DNA from: Enoplolaimus lenunculus
Taxonomy: Eukaryota; Nematoda; Enoplea; Enoplida; Thoracostomopsidae
DNA: 64,000 bases
Assembly: GCA_030248215.1 (NCBI GenBank)
Contig: JASANG010000845.1
Coordinates: 164,303 to 228,302 of the forward strand
Direction: 5' to 3'
Below the pieces are notes generated by a model. That model had not been told where the DNA came from and did not search any database. It saw nothing but the letters and a program-made list of their open reading frames with translations. A program made the position numbers and the translations under genes. The stretch's first letter is position 1. Each line of letters starts with the position of its first letter. This document shows positions 27,401 to 36,544 of this stretch, one piece after another.

Positions 27401-30400
27401 GAAGAATGACAATAGTTACATTTAACTCAATATCAGTAGTTTAGTAGGTATTTTCTCGAGTATGCTAAGGACACTACAAACATCATAAAACACTTTTACA
27501 TACTAAAAACTCAGTGTATCTAGCGGACAAGCGATATTTACTCCATTGTTCTTTTTGTCTGTTTCGCAATCTCTTGCCAAAACGTCAACAATACCGTTTG
27601 CATGGATGTCATATATTACTTCAATCTGTGGCTCACAACGCAGTGAAGGTGTAATCAATACCTAAAATACTCAAATTCTACTGTTGGATACTTCCCGCAG
27701 TGAACAATGCACAAATCAAATAGGATGATGATATACATTTGACTGCTGAAACAAAATACTAAGGTGTTGATATATTAATCAGTCTTCTAAAGTCAACTTC
27801 CAATAGGTTACTTCCGTTTATCTTGATATACGACGTTTTCTGGTCTTAGTTCCGCTTTCTCAGATTAATTTTTGACTATCAACGATACCACAAAACTCGT
27901 GTTCTTCTTTTTCCTGACAAATAACTTGACTGAATGCTAAATCCAAAATGGACGTCGGATCCCACGTATATCTGCAATAAAATTGACTTACCAACAAAAA
28001 CTATCCATAGATTTAATTACAATTCGCGTTTTGTGCAATTAGGTTTCATTTAGATTCACAGATAAAGTAGTCATCCGCTGGTTACTAAATTTTCCAGTAT
28101 TCTTGAATGTGTGTAACACCTTTTTTAGATTTGATTTGTCCAACTTCTGTCCCTGCGCAAACTGTGAGATTCGTATATGTAGGATTCAACGAGTTTGAAA
28201 ATCTGTCAGTAACTGACGATAGTTGCTTTAAGCTTCGGAAAATATGGGGACTTATTACAGTAGTTACTTAAAATTAGGGATGTGCCGATACCAAAATTTT
28301 TTAGGATGCCGATACCGATGCCGATCTTATTTTGAAAATGTGCCGATGCCAAACCGACGCCAACGTCGATTCCAACTTTTAGTACGCCATATTTAAACAA
28401 GATATAGGATACTATATATTACATCATTATACGAAGACTTAAATCTTAAACACCAGAAACGATTATAATTTTTTGAGAAGGGTTGATTTTAATTATTTTT
28501 TCACACACAAACGCAAGACAGGTAACAGTTTCCCTGATCAGACACTCTGATATACGACAAAAGTAAAATTGATAGTATTCCAACTCACTGGTATTTGAAA
28601 CAAGTATCGGCAAAGAATATCCAATTTTCTAAGTGCAGATGTTGATACTCACAAAAAGTGCCGAATATTATCGATGCAGATAAACCAGCATATCCCTACT
28701 TATTAAAGTAGTTAATGACTGGTTGTGAAAATTTTAGCTACAATATTATTACCTGAATTGATGCACCAATCGGAACGGCGTTATCTGGGTTTACCGCTTT
28801 TCGTGGAGCTGAGCCAAACATTTCTTGAACAGTCTATTGAACCTAAAATATTGTGCGTATCTTTAGAAAGTAAAACTATACCTAACCTATATGCCATGTT
28901 GCAAAAGAAAGGTGTACTAAATCAAACAAACATCAATAAAGCTTTTGAGATCTGCGACAAAAAATTAACTTTCAAATAGGGACTAATCATTAGTTGATAG
29001 GCTAACACCTGAGTAAAAGCCGTCAATTAGGAAACTAAACTCAAATTTGCGCATTACGTACCACTTGCATCTTGAAAAAGTTGCTTACTTGAGTTTGTGC
29101 AGCGTTATCGATCTACTGAAGCAAGCGGAAGCATCATCAAAAAACTATTTGAAAAACGATTTTTCGGGTGTTATCTTTTGGTAGAATTCCGGTCTTTGGC
29201 AAAATTTCGACGTCCGGCTCCGGTATTTTAACCTGCCTGATGATTTTTAAAACTTCAAAAATTGAAACCTCATTTGCATTTATGCCAACTGCCACGAAAC
29301 TGATTGACTTACAGTTAATGTCAATGTTTGCATGTGCCTGTGTACGTTCACAATCTTTATTGAGTTACAATAACGCTGGAAATCCTGGTAAAGATTACCA
29401 GTGTTATTTTACAGGCGTAGCATAATATGTTGCAGCATATTCCTAGTCCTGAGGCTAAGCCTAAACTTCAGTGTAAAAATAAGTGTAACTGAGCCTAAGC
29501 CTAAGCAAAAATATATAGCCACCTCTATTTTATAGTGCCTACGGAAAACTGGAAGCCCTTAAAAGAAACCTGGCCCAAACAAATGTTGCTACTGAACGCA
29601 ACGCTACAAAACATGGAATAGCGGAATAGGGTCATTGTTAAAATGTTAGAAATGCATCGGTGTGAGGTGATCAGTTTTGTCACGTAAACACTTTAGATAC
29701 GTTAAGCCACGGATAATGAATTGTTAACTGCGTTCTTATATTTTAATACAATTTAGTATTACATTTGAATCCGTATACGCAAATGTGTGTAGCATCTATC
29801 ATCAGTTCCTATTATCTGCAGGCAATAATGTAGACGTCTATTTAATTTCAGACGGTGAATGGGGAACTTGGTCATCGTGTACGGTAGTTGGTACAAGAAC
29901 ACGACGCGCGATATGCGAATTGCGTCCAGAATATATGTGCCCAGTGCAAACCAGTTTATGCTCCAGTCAAAATCGCAACGAAAAGGGTAATTATAGAATA
30001 TAGCGTTCACGAGGGAATAGGTTAAGTGTTGGTATTTTTGTCCAGTGAAATTGAACTATGCTTTATATAGCTTTGCGCTTCGTCGAATTGGGTTTAGGTA
30101 GCCGTGCTTGCGCCATGGATCCACCAGCGAGTATTGTTCACTACATACGGTCAAAACTTTTCACCTCCGTTTACACCATGATAAATATAAGTAGCGCTGT
30201 CCTAATTGTTATTCTGAAAATTTCAGTGCTTTCACGGCAGCGTAAATTTTTCGCCGGAAAACGACGCAAAACTAAACGTAAACTGCGACGCCTTGCAGCA
30301 TCATATGGTTCACGAATGGCGTCGAGCACAAAAAGTTCAATCAAACCCACTGGGAGACAACGTAACAAACCCCCAAGCCAGCATTCAAGATATAATTGGA

Positions 30401-30897
30401 ACCCTTACAACAAACCAAACCGCTACACAATTGCGAATTCACGCAAATTTCGGTGGACTCCACAACCGAGTCGCCAAGGCTCATCCACTTATAATTCAAA
30501 TGAGAAACCTACTCAAAACACTCGTCGATATAAATGGGACCCCTTCCGTACAAATTTAGATACTTTTGACTCTTTTAAACGGTTCAGGGCCGCAAAATCC
30601 CTTCAAAACTCAAGTTCAACTTCTGTTAACGTTTTTAAACCTCAGTTGAAAGTGCCAGAGAATGCAAAGCCTATTATTCAATCGACACTTACTGGTCGGT
30701 CGCGGGTGAGCTCAGCGTTTGGGGCGAGCTTAACCAAGGGTACCAGTAAGAGATGGGCGGATGAGGAACGGACTAATTTAGAGCCGCAATATTTATGTTT
30801 GCCTATTGGTCGGCAATGTAGCGTTGGTGTGAGGACTTTACCGTCTGGAGAACGGCAGTACTGTTTGAAACCAATCAATGAATTGTGCCAGCAATAA
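16159..30897 (+). CDS. PAN/Apple and TSP1 domain extracellular protein (split gene, 5' end missing)
   Basis: Joined exons: 16159-18438, 18865-18969, 20941-21068, 21887-22040, 22522-22697, 23029-23149, 24124-24286, 26233-26342, 29852-29986, 30227-30897. Every boundary has GT-AG and the phases agree throughout (1,1,0,1,0,1,2,1,1), about 1347 codons. The order is a basic N-terminal region, a polyglutamine tract, PAN module 1, a Thr/Pro linker, PAN module 2, PAN module 3, a charged linker, a TSP1 module, a strongly basic region and a C-terminal cysteine cluster. PAN and TSP1 modules are extracellular protein- or glycan-binding folds. Nematode PAN proteins often act in the cuticle or other apical matrix, and I infer such a role here. 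No ZP domain or transmembrane helix is visible. The signal peptide must lie upstream. It converges with the Patched-related gene. Confidence 0.8.
17108..17335 (+). repeat. CAA/CAG trinucleotide tract encoding polyglutamine
   Basis: About 75 codons, almost all CAA or CAG, interrupted by occasional AAA/CGA codons (Lys/Arg). It lies inside the coding exon, so length changes would alter the protein but stay in frame. Mixed CAA/CAG use, rather than pure CAG, should lower slippage. Confidence 0.95.
18865..18969 (+). CDS. Exon: Thr/Pro-rich linker
   Basis: Preceded by GATTTCAG and followed by GGAA|GTTAGT. It encodes 35 residues rich in Thr and Pro ([12 protein letters not shown] ... TRPPGPAP), typical of an O-glycosylated extracellular spacer between modules. 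Incoming and outgoing phase 1. The next intron contains a MITE (19172-19327) and a hAT-like MITE (19568-19930). Confidence 0.8.
19172..19327. mobile_element. MITE of the TTAGGC-containing family, complete copy
   Basis: Left end CCCATGTATAGAACAGGCCC and right end GTTCTATACATTAGCC are inverted repeats. The interior includes GCTTAGGCTTACGTTTTGGC and GGCTTAGGCTTAGGAATATG. About 156 bp, intronic, non-coding. Confidence 0.8.
19568..19930. mobile_element. hAT-like MITE with 8-bp target duplication
   Basis: Ends CAGGGCGCAACCGGAGGT and, in reverse complement, CAGGGTACAACCGGAGGT form 18-bp TIRs with two differences. The flanks CCGCGTAC (19560-19567) and CCGTGTAC (19931-19938) look like an 8-bp target site duplication with one mismatch, the hAT hallmark. 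The interior is full of CCGGAGCCGGAG-type repeats in opposing orientation. 363 bp, no coding capacity. Confidence 0.85.
19990..20330. repeat. Dispersed repeat with GTGGATCCACAGGGGG end
   Basis: It carries repeated blocks of the type 'CCTTACAATTTTACCCCTCA..AAATTTTTTG..GATAA'. A related copy in opposite orientation lies at about 42860-43080, and a short GCGGATCCACGGGGG fragment at about 24660. Non-coding and intronic; class unknown. Confidence 0.5.
20941..21068 (+). CDS. Exon: first half of second PAN module
   Basis: The acceptor region reads TTTTAGCAG, a NAGNAG tandem acceptor, so the exon may start at 20941 or 20944 without changing frame (Thr-Val-Cys or Ile-Cys at the junction). It encodes [20 protein letters not shown] and a '[15 protein letters not shown]' helix, the typical core of a PAN fold. 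The donor is CAATCAG|GTAAAC-like. Outgoing phase 0. Confidence 0.85.
21887..22040 (+). CDS. Exon: second half of second PAN module
   Basis: Acceptor GTTTTCAG, donor GACG|GTTAGT. It encodes [19 protein letters not shown], then C and '[12 protein letters not shown]', and ends 'YYEKTCIDG', completing the cysteine pattern of PAN module 2. In phase 0, out phase 1. Confidence 0.85.
22522..22697 (+). CDS. Exon: first half of third PAN module
   Basis: Acceptor GATTTTATAG, donor CGAC|GTAAGT. It encodes [20 protein letters not shown] through '[20 protein letters not shown]', again the paired-cysteine helix of a PAN fold. In phase 1, out phase 0. Confidence 0.85.
23029..23149 (+). CDS. Exon: second half of third PAN module
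   Basis: Acceptor TATTTTCAG. It encodes [20 protein letters not shown] ... [11 protein letters not shown], completing PAN module 3. The donor is CAAG|GTACTA, where the first intron bases are followed directly by a TIR transposon (23151-23585). In phase 0, out phase 1. Confidence 0.85.
23151..23585. mobile_element. TIR element inserted at a 5' splice site
   Basis: Ends TACTATAGAGCCCCGAATAA and, reversed, TACTGCAGTGACCCGAATAA are imperfect inverted repeats bounded by TA on both sides, suggesting a TA target duplication. Relatives: 25910-26099 (one end missing) and 55849-56190 (opposite orientation), sharing GACTCTTATTAGGGATACGG-type and GCATCAAAAGCTT-type interior blocks. About 435 bp, non-coding. 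It starts at the second base of the intron after the exon ending at 23149. Confidence 0.75.
24124..24286 (+). CDS. Exon: charged linker
   Basis: Acceptor ATTTTCAG, donor GAAAG|GTTAGT. It encodes [20 protein letters not shown], then a Lys/Ser/Asn-rich segment with no cysteine. In phase 1, out phase 2. No domain recognised; supported by splice sites and phase. Confidence 0.75.
24773..25887. mobile_element. TIR element carrying a ~175-bp tandem array
   Basis: The ends TTGAGCGAAGCTCG and CGAGCTTCGCTCAA are perfect inverted repeats. Inside the left end is a GTCCGTCCGTCTGTCC run followed by CTCAGGAACGGCTGAACCG, a motif combination I associate with non-autonomous invertebrate repeats. Next comes a tandem array of about five units with a period near 175 bp; the marker CAATATTTCACTAATTATTA recurs at about 25031, 25203, 25380, 25554 and 25731. 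Terminal palindromes plus an internal array recall Helitron-like non-autonomous elements, though the TIRs fit better with a DNA transposon. Intronic. Confidence 0.75.
25910..26099. mobile_element. Truncated copy of the CCCGAATAAG TIR family
   Basis: It matches 23405-23585 closely through CTGGAGT.ATTTATGCG, GACATTTATGGA, GGACTCTTATTAGG and GGGTCACTACAGTA. The left end is missing; it abuts the end of the element at 24773-25887. Intronic, non-coding. Confidence 0.7.
26233..26342 (+). CDS. Exon: short charged exon before TSP1
   Basis: Acceptor TTTTATAG, donor TCAAG|GTACGA. In phase 2 it encodes a charged 36-residue segment ([20 protein letters not shown] ... DRFVQNDQ). It ends in phase 1 with the G that completes the Asp codon opening the TSP1 exon. 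Without it, exons 24286 and 29852 would be out of phase, which supports it strongly despite its small size. Confidence 0.75.
27545..28842 (-). pseudogene. Mitochondrial-type HSP70 (mortalin/DnaK) pseudogene fragment
   Basis: Two clear pieces remain on the minus strand, inside an intron of the PAN/TSP1 gene. At 28842-28753 the translation reads VQ, a stop codon, then [20 protein letters not shown] and PIGASIQ, matching the end of the HSP70 ATPase domain. It is bounded by TTTTAG and a GTAATA donor-like sequence. At 27664-27545 it reads [19 protein letters not shown], matching the substrate-binding domain. In between, near 27840, [11 protein letters not shown] resembles the family's DNKLLGxFDLxGI, reached only with frame changes. 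VQxTVQ and the ARD segment fit the mitochondrial branch best. The splice-like edges argue for a duplicated, unprocessed copy. Multiple stops make function unlikely. Confidence 0.75.
29167..29775. mobile_element. Short relative of the hAT-like element at 10652-13164
   Basis: It shares the CCGGCTCCGGTATTTT subterminal block, ACTGATTGACTTA, a TTAGGC-family fragment (GCCTAAGCCTAAGCAAAAAT), GAACGCAACGCTA and GCATCGGTGTGAGGTG blocks with the larger copy, in the same order. It ends only about 75 bp before the TSP1 exon. Non-coding. Confidence 0.6.
29852..29986 (+). CDS. Exon: thrombospondin type 1 module
   Basis: Acceptor TAATTTCAG, donor AAAGG|GTAATT. With the previous G it encodes [20 protein letters not shown], then C, 'ELRPEYMC', 'VQTSLC'. 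This is the TSP1 W-x2-W-x2-C layered core followed by an arginine strand and paired cysteines. It is shorter than a full TSP1 repeat (about 45 rather than 50-55 residues). In phase 1, out phase 1. Confidence 0.85.
30227..30897 (+). CDS. Terminal exon (copy 1) of the PAN/TSP1 gene
   Basis: The acceptor ATTCTGAAAATTTCAG is followed in phase 1 by 223 codons and a TAA. It encodes [20 protein letters not shown], then a strongly basic Ser/Thr/Asn-rich region. It ends in a compact cysteine cluster CLPIGRQC ... [16 protein letters not shown], likely a disulphide-linked C-terminus. No transmembrane helix or GPI-type tail is seen, so the product is probably secreted. A duplicate exon lies at 34628-35298. 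Confidence 0.85.
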
Positions 30898-31127
30898 TTT
30901 AAACCATATATTAGGTATAACCAGGTTTCCGATTCTGTTTCCGTTATAAAAATACAATGAATTCCGCCTTGTTATGCTCATAGATGGTTGTAAATTGCTC
31001 TACAAATGAGATATGCAAGGTGAAAGCGACGAATTTGTTTCAACATCTGACAAAAAGTTTACTACATCCGCTTTTTCTTCTTTAAAAACTTTAGTGCCCC
31101 AGTGAATATTTATGTGCCTTAATTGTA

Positions 31128-31538
31128 TCAAGAGTGGATGATTTTAACAAGAGTGTGCAACTGGGTACATTCTGTACACAAAACAATGTAGCCAGCGCAC
31201 GTTGTATTGTTGACCTACCCCCCTTATTTGGAGGGTGGGGGTAACGTTGAACCAATATTTTGAATTTTAGCTAAAGTCGCTCCGATTATATTTTAACTCC
31301 TATGCTTACTATGTAAATTAAGTGGTGACTACCCCCTCCCCCAAATCAGGGGGGTCGAGCAAAAATGCAACGCGTGCTGGCACATTTTAACTCCTATGTT
31401 TACTATGTAAATTAAGTGGTGACTACCCCCCCAAATCAGGGGGGGGGTCGTGCAAAAATGCAACGCGTGCTGGTACACTTTGTGCCATGCACTCACGCAT
31501 CAGTTGCACACTCTTCTGCAAGTTGACATCATCCACTC
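31128..31538. mobile_element. TIR element with internal 98-bp direct repeat
   Basis: The left end CAAGAGTGGATGATTTTAAC ... AAGAGTGTGCAACTG is mirrored by CAGTTGCACACTCTT ... ATCATCCACTCTTG on the right. Two internal units of about 98 bp each contain CTACCCCC..AAATCAGGGGGG and GCAACGCGTGCTGG. It is copied at about 35529-35938 in duplication unit 2. Non-coding. Confidence 0.8.
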
Positions 31539-31887
31539 TTGATTGTATTGACATAAAAACACATTAAATCTTTTGCGCTCCAATATCTATTTTGCGTTTC
31601 CGTAAACGCAATCACTGTCTGTTTCCTGCGATGCTATCCGTGTACACCTTGGTTATAAAGCTACAATTTAGCGGTGCTGTTGATAATTTCACTACTGTGG
31701 TGGCTTAATGACATGACACAATATTTTTAGATTTTATTCCCTTTGTTTTATGCTAATAAATATACAAAATTACAATACTCTATCATAATCTTTAATGAGT
31801 GAAGGCGGCTTTACTTGAAAGTGAAAAAGATATTTTCGTCGAAATCGTAGCTACAAAAACGGAGCAACATTTTTAAGATCAGGCAGT

Positions 31888-31994
31888 TGGCCCATGTATA
31901 GAACAGTGCCGGATCGTTTTCCGGCGGTGTTGTAACAGAGTCGGTTGAAGCTTTAGACTAAGTCTTTTGCTTAGACTTGAGGTTTAGGAATAGA
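31888..31994. mobile_element. Half copy of the TTAGGC-containing MITE family
   Basis: It starts TTGGCCCATGTATAGAACAG and is interrupted at about 31995, where a perfect hairpin element begins. The duplicate is at 36288-36394. Confidence 0.7.
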
Positions 31995-32145
31995 AATTGA
32001 CTCTCTCCGAAATAGGCTTTTCCAGACTACACAAACTGAGTGAAAATTGGACTCAATTTGATTCCCGCGGAGTCGAATTTTGACTCAGTTTGTGCAGTCA
32101 GGAAAAGCCTATTTCGGAGAGACTCAATTTGACTTACAATTTTTT
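31995..32145. mobile_element. Near-perfect hairpin MITE
   Basis: GACTCTCTCCGAAATAGGCT continues through TTTCC and a CACAAACTGAGT block. It is mirrored downstream by ACTCAGTTTGTG ... GGAAAAGCCTATTTCGGAGA, giving arms of about 43 bp around a 45-bp loop. The duplicate lies at about 36395-36544. The arms are almost intact, suggesting youth or constraint. Confidence 0.75.
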
Positions 32146-32714
32146 GCAGTGCACAAACTTTAAATGCTCACAAAACACGACTGAAACATAGAATAAAAGT
32201 GTGCATTTAGATAGAAAACGAACTTGTGCATTTAATATATGCTTGAAAGAATACTCGATTTTACCTTCAGAATGAGTTAAACTCAATCAGAAACCTGAAC
32301 TCTGAATTAGGTTTTTCAGAATTCTGAAATGAACTCATTTTGGGTTAATTAATCAAATCAGTTAGAATCAAGTCAATTCAGAGCGAGTTGATGTTACCTG
32401 ATGTTAACACAGAAATAATTACAAATGATTAATTCGCCCTCTGAGTTAATTAATCAACTCTTCGGAACAGTGTAGGTGCTACACGCACATGAGCCTACCT
32501 CTAGGTATAAAAAAGGTCCAAAATGTCCTAATTTATTATGCACACTTTGGGTTTTCATGTAGTTATTCTTTGCGTTTTTGCAAAAATCACGATTCCTTGA
32601 CTTTCAGCATTGTAATCATGCAGAAATTAATATTACAACGGAGTAGATACAAGTGGTGTGTGGCAAATTGGCAATTTGTATTACACGCATTTGAGAATAT
32701 CGGTGACAAAATCG

Positions 32715-33449
32715 TCAACGTCTAACTTTGAAGTGCTGCTTGAAAAACTGTGCCATCCAGTCCGAAGTGCTCAAAAACCACGGCAACACCGAACACGCGT
32801 GAAACATTCCGAATAAAATTGCTAAAAAAGTAATTTTAAAGAATGACTCAATACAGTAGACACCTCTTGCGGCTCCGATGGGCAAAATGCCAATAATTGA
32901 CGTCATTGCTCCCTGAATAACAGGCAGTCCAAGCGAAGATAGCGAAATTCGAATTTTATCCTCTGCCGTACCTGGGGCGTGGATATAACCGTGAACAATA
33001 TGAGCCGTATAGTCCACCGACAATCCTATCGACATAATGATCACCACAGCTGATACAGCGTCAAGGTTGACCTCCCAGAATGCCATATATCCAAATACTC
33101 CTAAGTCGATCGACACAACACATATAAGTGTCCAAATTACGCAATAAACATTACGAAAAAACAACAGCGCAACAAAAGATAAACAAATAATCGCCATCGA
33201 CATAGTCGTGATCGTTGTTATTCCTATTAGAGCGTAGTAATCAACGAAGGGATAGTCTCCATGGTACGTTGTAATGTTATACTCAGGATATTGCGAGTGG
33301 AGTGCACGTACTGTAGATGCGACATGTATGCGACAAAAATTTGTTGTGAAATTGCGAACACCAATACGAAACCGGAACGCTTCCAATCGGGCGGTACATC
33401 CGGGACATGCTAGTGGTTCGGATTCGGAGACTCGAACCCAGTGCATATC
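32715..33449 (-). CDS. Spare terminal exon of the Patched-related gene (distal copy)
   Basis: It begins after TTTCATTTCAG (minus strand) with DMHWVRVSESEPLACPGCT and ends with a stop after QFFKQHFKVRR; 244 residues. It encodes the end of extracellular loop 2 and helices 8-12 of a Patched-type protein, including 'AVVIIMSIGLSVDYTAHIVH', the second-half counterpart of the SSD motif. It is essentially identical to 37114-37848. As the copy farther from the upstream exons, it could be used only as an alternative last exon or may be unused. The frame is fully open. Confidence 0.8.
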   Translation of the reverse strand, partial: DMHWVRVSESEPLACPGCTARLEAFRFRIGVRNFTTNFCRIHVASTVRALHSQYPEYNITTYHGDYPFVDYYALIGITTITTMSMAIICLSFVALLFFRNVYCVIWTLICVVSIDLGVFGYMAFWEVNLDAVSAVVIIMSIGLSVDYTAHIVHGYIHAPGTAEDKIRISLSSLGLPVIQGAMTSIIGILPIGAARGVYCIESFFKITFLAILFGMFHACSVLPWFLSTSDWMAQFFKQHFKVRR

Positions 33450-34456
33450 CTGAAATGAAAGACAACTGGTTTTTGTACACTTCCCTCGACATTTAAGGCT
33501 ATTCAGATTTAGGTTACGGATAGGTTTAGAAAAAGGTTTACCTATGCCTAAGTCTAAGCCTAATGTTTGTCTATAAGTATAAGCCCAACCCTCAATTTTA
33601 TGTAGGGAGAAAGTGTACAACAATGAAGACAGTATCGTAGTGATACGTAAACTTGAGCAGGCGGTACATGCAAAGGCGCCGAAGGCAAACCAATATTGGG
33701 GGGCACAATGGTTATTTTGCCGACATCATGTTGTTTTGCAAAAAAAACCTGTGGCAGACAAAATTTTCCAGTAAAGTGAGGTATTCACTTTAACTCTACA
33801 GTATCGTAAAAGCTTGTTTTCGCTTTTCATCACCACATAAAAGAAATTATTTATGTCATTCACTAGCAAATTATCCAAAATAACAATATAAATGCTCATT
33901 ATCAGCATGTGGTTTAATCGATATTGTGTCTATGTGAACCTCAACAGTGACGGAGCAGCCAGGGGTTGGGTATCTGCACAAACGTCAAGGTGCAGCCCTT
34001 GATGTAGAGGTAGATCCAGAATTTCTCGGTGTTCGATCTGAGGTTCTCCGTCCGAGGTCACGCTCGTTGTTTGACAGCTGTAAAGAGACCCGTCCATTAA
34101 AGTTTCACACAAAAGTTGGAAAATGTAGAATCTAGATACTGAACCCATCTTTAAAATGAATCACACTTCGCGCCCAGCGGGAAAATTTTCTAACATTATT
34201 TTTAGGTAAAAGCTTATAGAATTTTCATATGCTCCAACCAGGGGAGACAGCACACGCAACTAAATATTCAGTGAGTTATATTACCTTAGGGGGCTGCGCT
34301 CTCCATTTAGAACATTGGTGGGGGGCCAAAAACAAATGATTCTTGTGCACTTTCCTCGACATTTAAGGCTATTAAGGTTAGGTTAAGGGTAGGCTTAGGT
34401 TTGGAAAACGTTTTACCGTTCAAGCCTAACCTTTGACTTTAAGTATAAGCCCAACC

Positions 34457-34611
34457 AGGGTGGGTTAGGACTTTACCCGCGGGTACCCTTGAGTAAACGT
34501 GGGTCGGAAAAATTTCATCCGCGGGTAAAGATTTGTATCACGCGGGTTAAAAAAATTGGCAGTTTCACCCGCGCCAAAATTTTTAAGGGTTTAGGTACAA
34601 AATATGCACTA
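34457..34611. mobile_element. Truncated hAT-like MITE at the duplication junction
   Basis: It begins CAGGGTGGGTTAGGACTTTA, identical to the left part of the complete element at 38855-39296, and stops at the duplication junction (34611). The truncation marks the right breakpoint of the duplicated unit. Confidence 0.8.
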
Positions 34612-34627
34612 ATTCTGAAAATTTCAG

Positions 34628-35298
34628 TGCTTTCACGGCAGCGTAAATTTTTCGCCGGAAAACGACGCAAAACTAAACGTAAACTGCGACGCCTTGCAGC
34701 ATCATATGGTTCACGAATGGCGTCGAGCACAAAAAGTTCAATCAAACCCACTGGGAGACAACGTAACAAACCCCCAAGCCAGCATTCAAGATATAATTGG
34801 AACCTTTACAACAAACCAAACCGCTACACAATTGCGAATTCACGCAAGTTTCGGTGGACTCCACAACCGAGTCGCCAAGGCTCATCCACTTATAATTCAA
34901 ATGAGAAACCTACTCAAAACACTCGTCGATATAAATGGGACCCCTTCCGTACAAATTTAGATACTTTTGACTCTTTTAAACGGTTCAGGGCCGCAAAATC
35001 CCTTCAAAACTCAAGTTCAACTTCTGTTAACGTTTTTAAACCTCAGTTGAAAGTGCCAGAGAATGCAAAGCCTATTATTCAATCGACACTTACTGGTCGG
35101 TCGCGGGTGAGCTCAGCGTTTGGGGCGAGCTTAACCAAGGGTACCAGTAAGAGATGGGCGGATGAGGAACGGACTAATTTAGAGCCGCAATATTTATGTT
35201 TGCCTATTGGTCGGCAATGTAGCGTTGGTGTGAGGACTTTACCGTCCGGAGAACGGCAGTACTGTTTGAAACCAATCAATGAATTGTGCCAGCAATAA
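34628..35298 (+). CDS. Duplicate terminal exon (copy 2) of the PAN/TSP1 gene
   Basis: Same length (671 bp), frame and stop as 30227-30897. By eye the one protein change is Pro to Leu in the 'YNWNxYNKP' segment; other differences are silent. Only the last 16 intron bases (ATTCTGAAAATTTCAG) were copied, so its upstream branch-point region is new sequence. The junction creates CACTAATT, which resembles a branch site. It would be reached only by skipping the first terminal exon and its polyadenylation signal. Confidence 0.7.
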
Positions 35299-35528
35299 TT
35301 TAAACCATATATTAGGTATAACCAGGTTTCCGATTCTGTTTCCGTTATAAAAATACAATGAATTCCGCCTTGTTATGCTCATAGATGGTTGTAAATTGCT
35401 CTACAAATGAGATATACAAGGTGAAAGCGACGAATTTGTTTCAACATCTGACAAAAAGTTTACTACATCCGCTTTTTCTTCTTTAAAAACTTTAGTGCCC
35501 CAGTGAATATTTATGTGCCTTAATTGTA

Positions 35529-35938
35529 TCAAGAGTGGATGATTTTAACAAGAGTGTGCAACTGGGTACATTCTGTACACAAAACAATGTAGCCAGCGCA
35601 CGTTGTATTGTTGACCTACCCCCCTTATTTGGAGGGTGGGGGTAACGTTGAACCAATATTTTGAATTTTAGCTAAAGTCGCTCCGATTATATTTTAACTC
35701 CTATGTTTACTATGTAAATTAAGTGGTGACTACCCCCTCCCCCAAATCAGGGGGGTCGAGCAAAAATGCAACGCGTGCTGGCACATTTTAACTCCTATGT
35801 TTACTATGTAAATTAAGTGGTGACTACCCCCCCAAATCAGGGGGGGGTCGTGCAAAAATGCAACGCGTGCTGGTACAGTTTGTGCCATGCACTCACGCAT
35901 CAGTTGCACACTCTTCTGCAAGTTGACATCATCCACTC
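35529..35938. mobile_element. Unit 2 copy of the TIR element with 98-bp internal repeat
   Basis: It corresponds to 31128-31538 by the 4.4 kb duplication, with single-base differences in the G/C runs. Confidence 0.8.
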
Positions 35939-36287
35939 TTGATTGTATTGACATAAAAACACATTAAATCTTTTGCGCTCCAATATCTATTTTGCGTTTC
36001 CGTAAACGCAATCACTGTCTGTTTCCTGCGATGCTATCCGTGTACACCTTGGTTATAAAGCTACAATTTAGCGGTGCTGTTGATAATTTCACTACTGTGG
36101 TGGCTTAATGACATGACACAATATTTTTAGATTTTATTCCCTTTGTTTTATGCTAATAAATATACAAAATTACAATACTCTATCATAATCTTTAATGAGT
36201 GAAGGCGGCTTTACTTGAAAGTGAAAAAGATATTTTCGTCGAAATCGTAGCTACAAAAACGGAGCAACATTTTTAAGATCAGGCAGT

Positions 36288-36544
36288 TGGCCCATGTATA
36301 GAACAGTGCCGGATCGTTTTCCGGCGGTGTTGTAACAGAGTCGGTTGAAGCTTTAGACTAAGTCTTTTGCTTAGACTTGAGGTTTAGGAATAGAAATTGA
36401 CTCTCTCCGAAATAGGCTTTTCCAGACTACACAAACTGAGTGAAAATTGGACTCAATTTGATTCCCGCGGAGTCGAATTTTGACTCAGTTTGTGCAGTCA
36501 GGAAAAGCCTATTTCGGAGAGACTCAATTTGACTTACAATTTTT
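36288..36544. mobile_element. Unit 2 copies of MITE half and hairpin MITE
   Basis: They correspond to 31888-31994 plus 31995-32145, at an offset of 4400. Confidence 0.75.

Larger units (their letters stand above)
30211..34611. repeat. Tandem segmental duplication, unit 1 (4401 bp)
   Basis: It is near-identical to 34612-39010 in direct orientation, with about ten substitutions and two single-base indels in homopolymers seen by eye. The unit begins 16 bp before the last exon of the PAN/TSP1 gene and ends inside a hAT-like MITE. It contains that exon (+), a Patched-related last exon (-), a 410-bp TIR element, a hairpin MITE and MITE fragments. Confidence 0.95.

Noticed and set aside
32489-32725. 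Plus-strand frames repeated at 32489 and 36876
   Set aside because: They recur only because of the segmental duplication and overlap repeats; no coding evidence.
34489-34627. Upstream extension of the frame into terminal exon copy 2
   Set aside because: This extension reads through MITE sequence joined by the duplication; the native exon begins at the acceptor at 34628.
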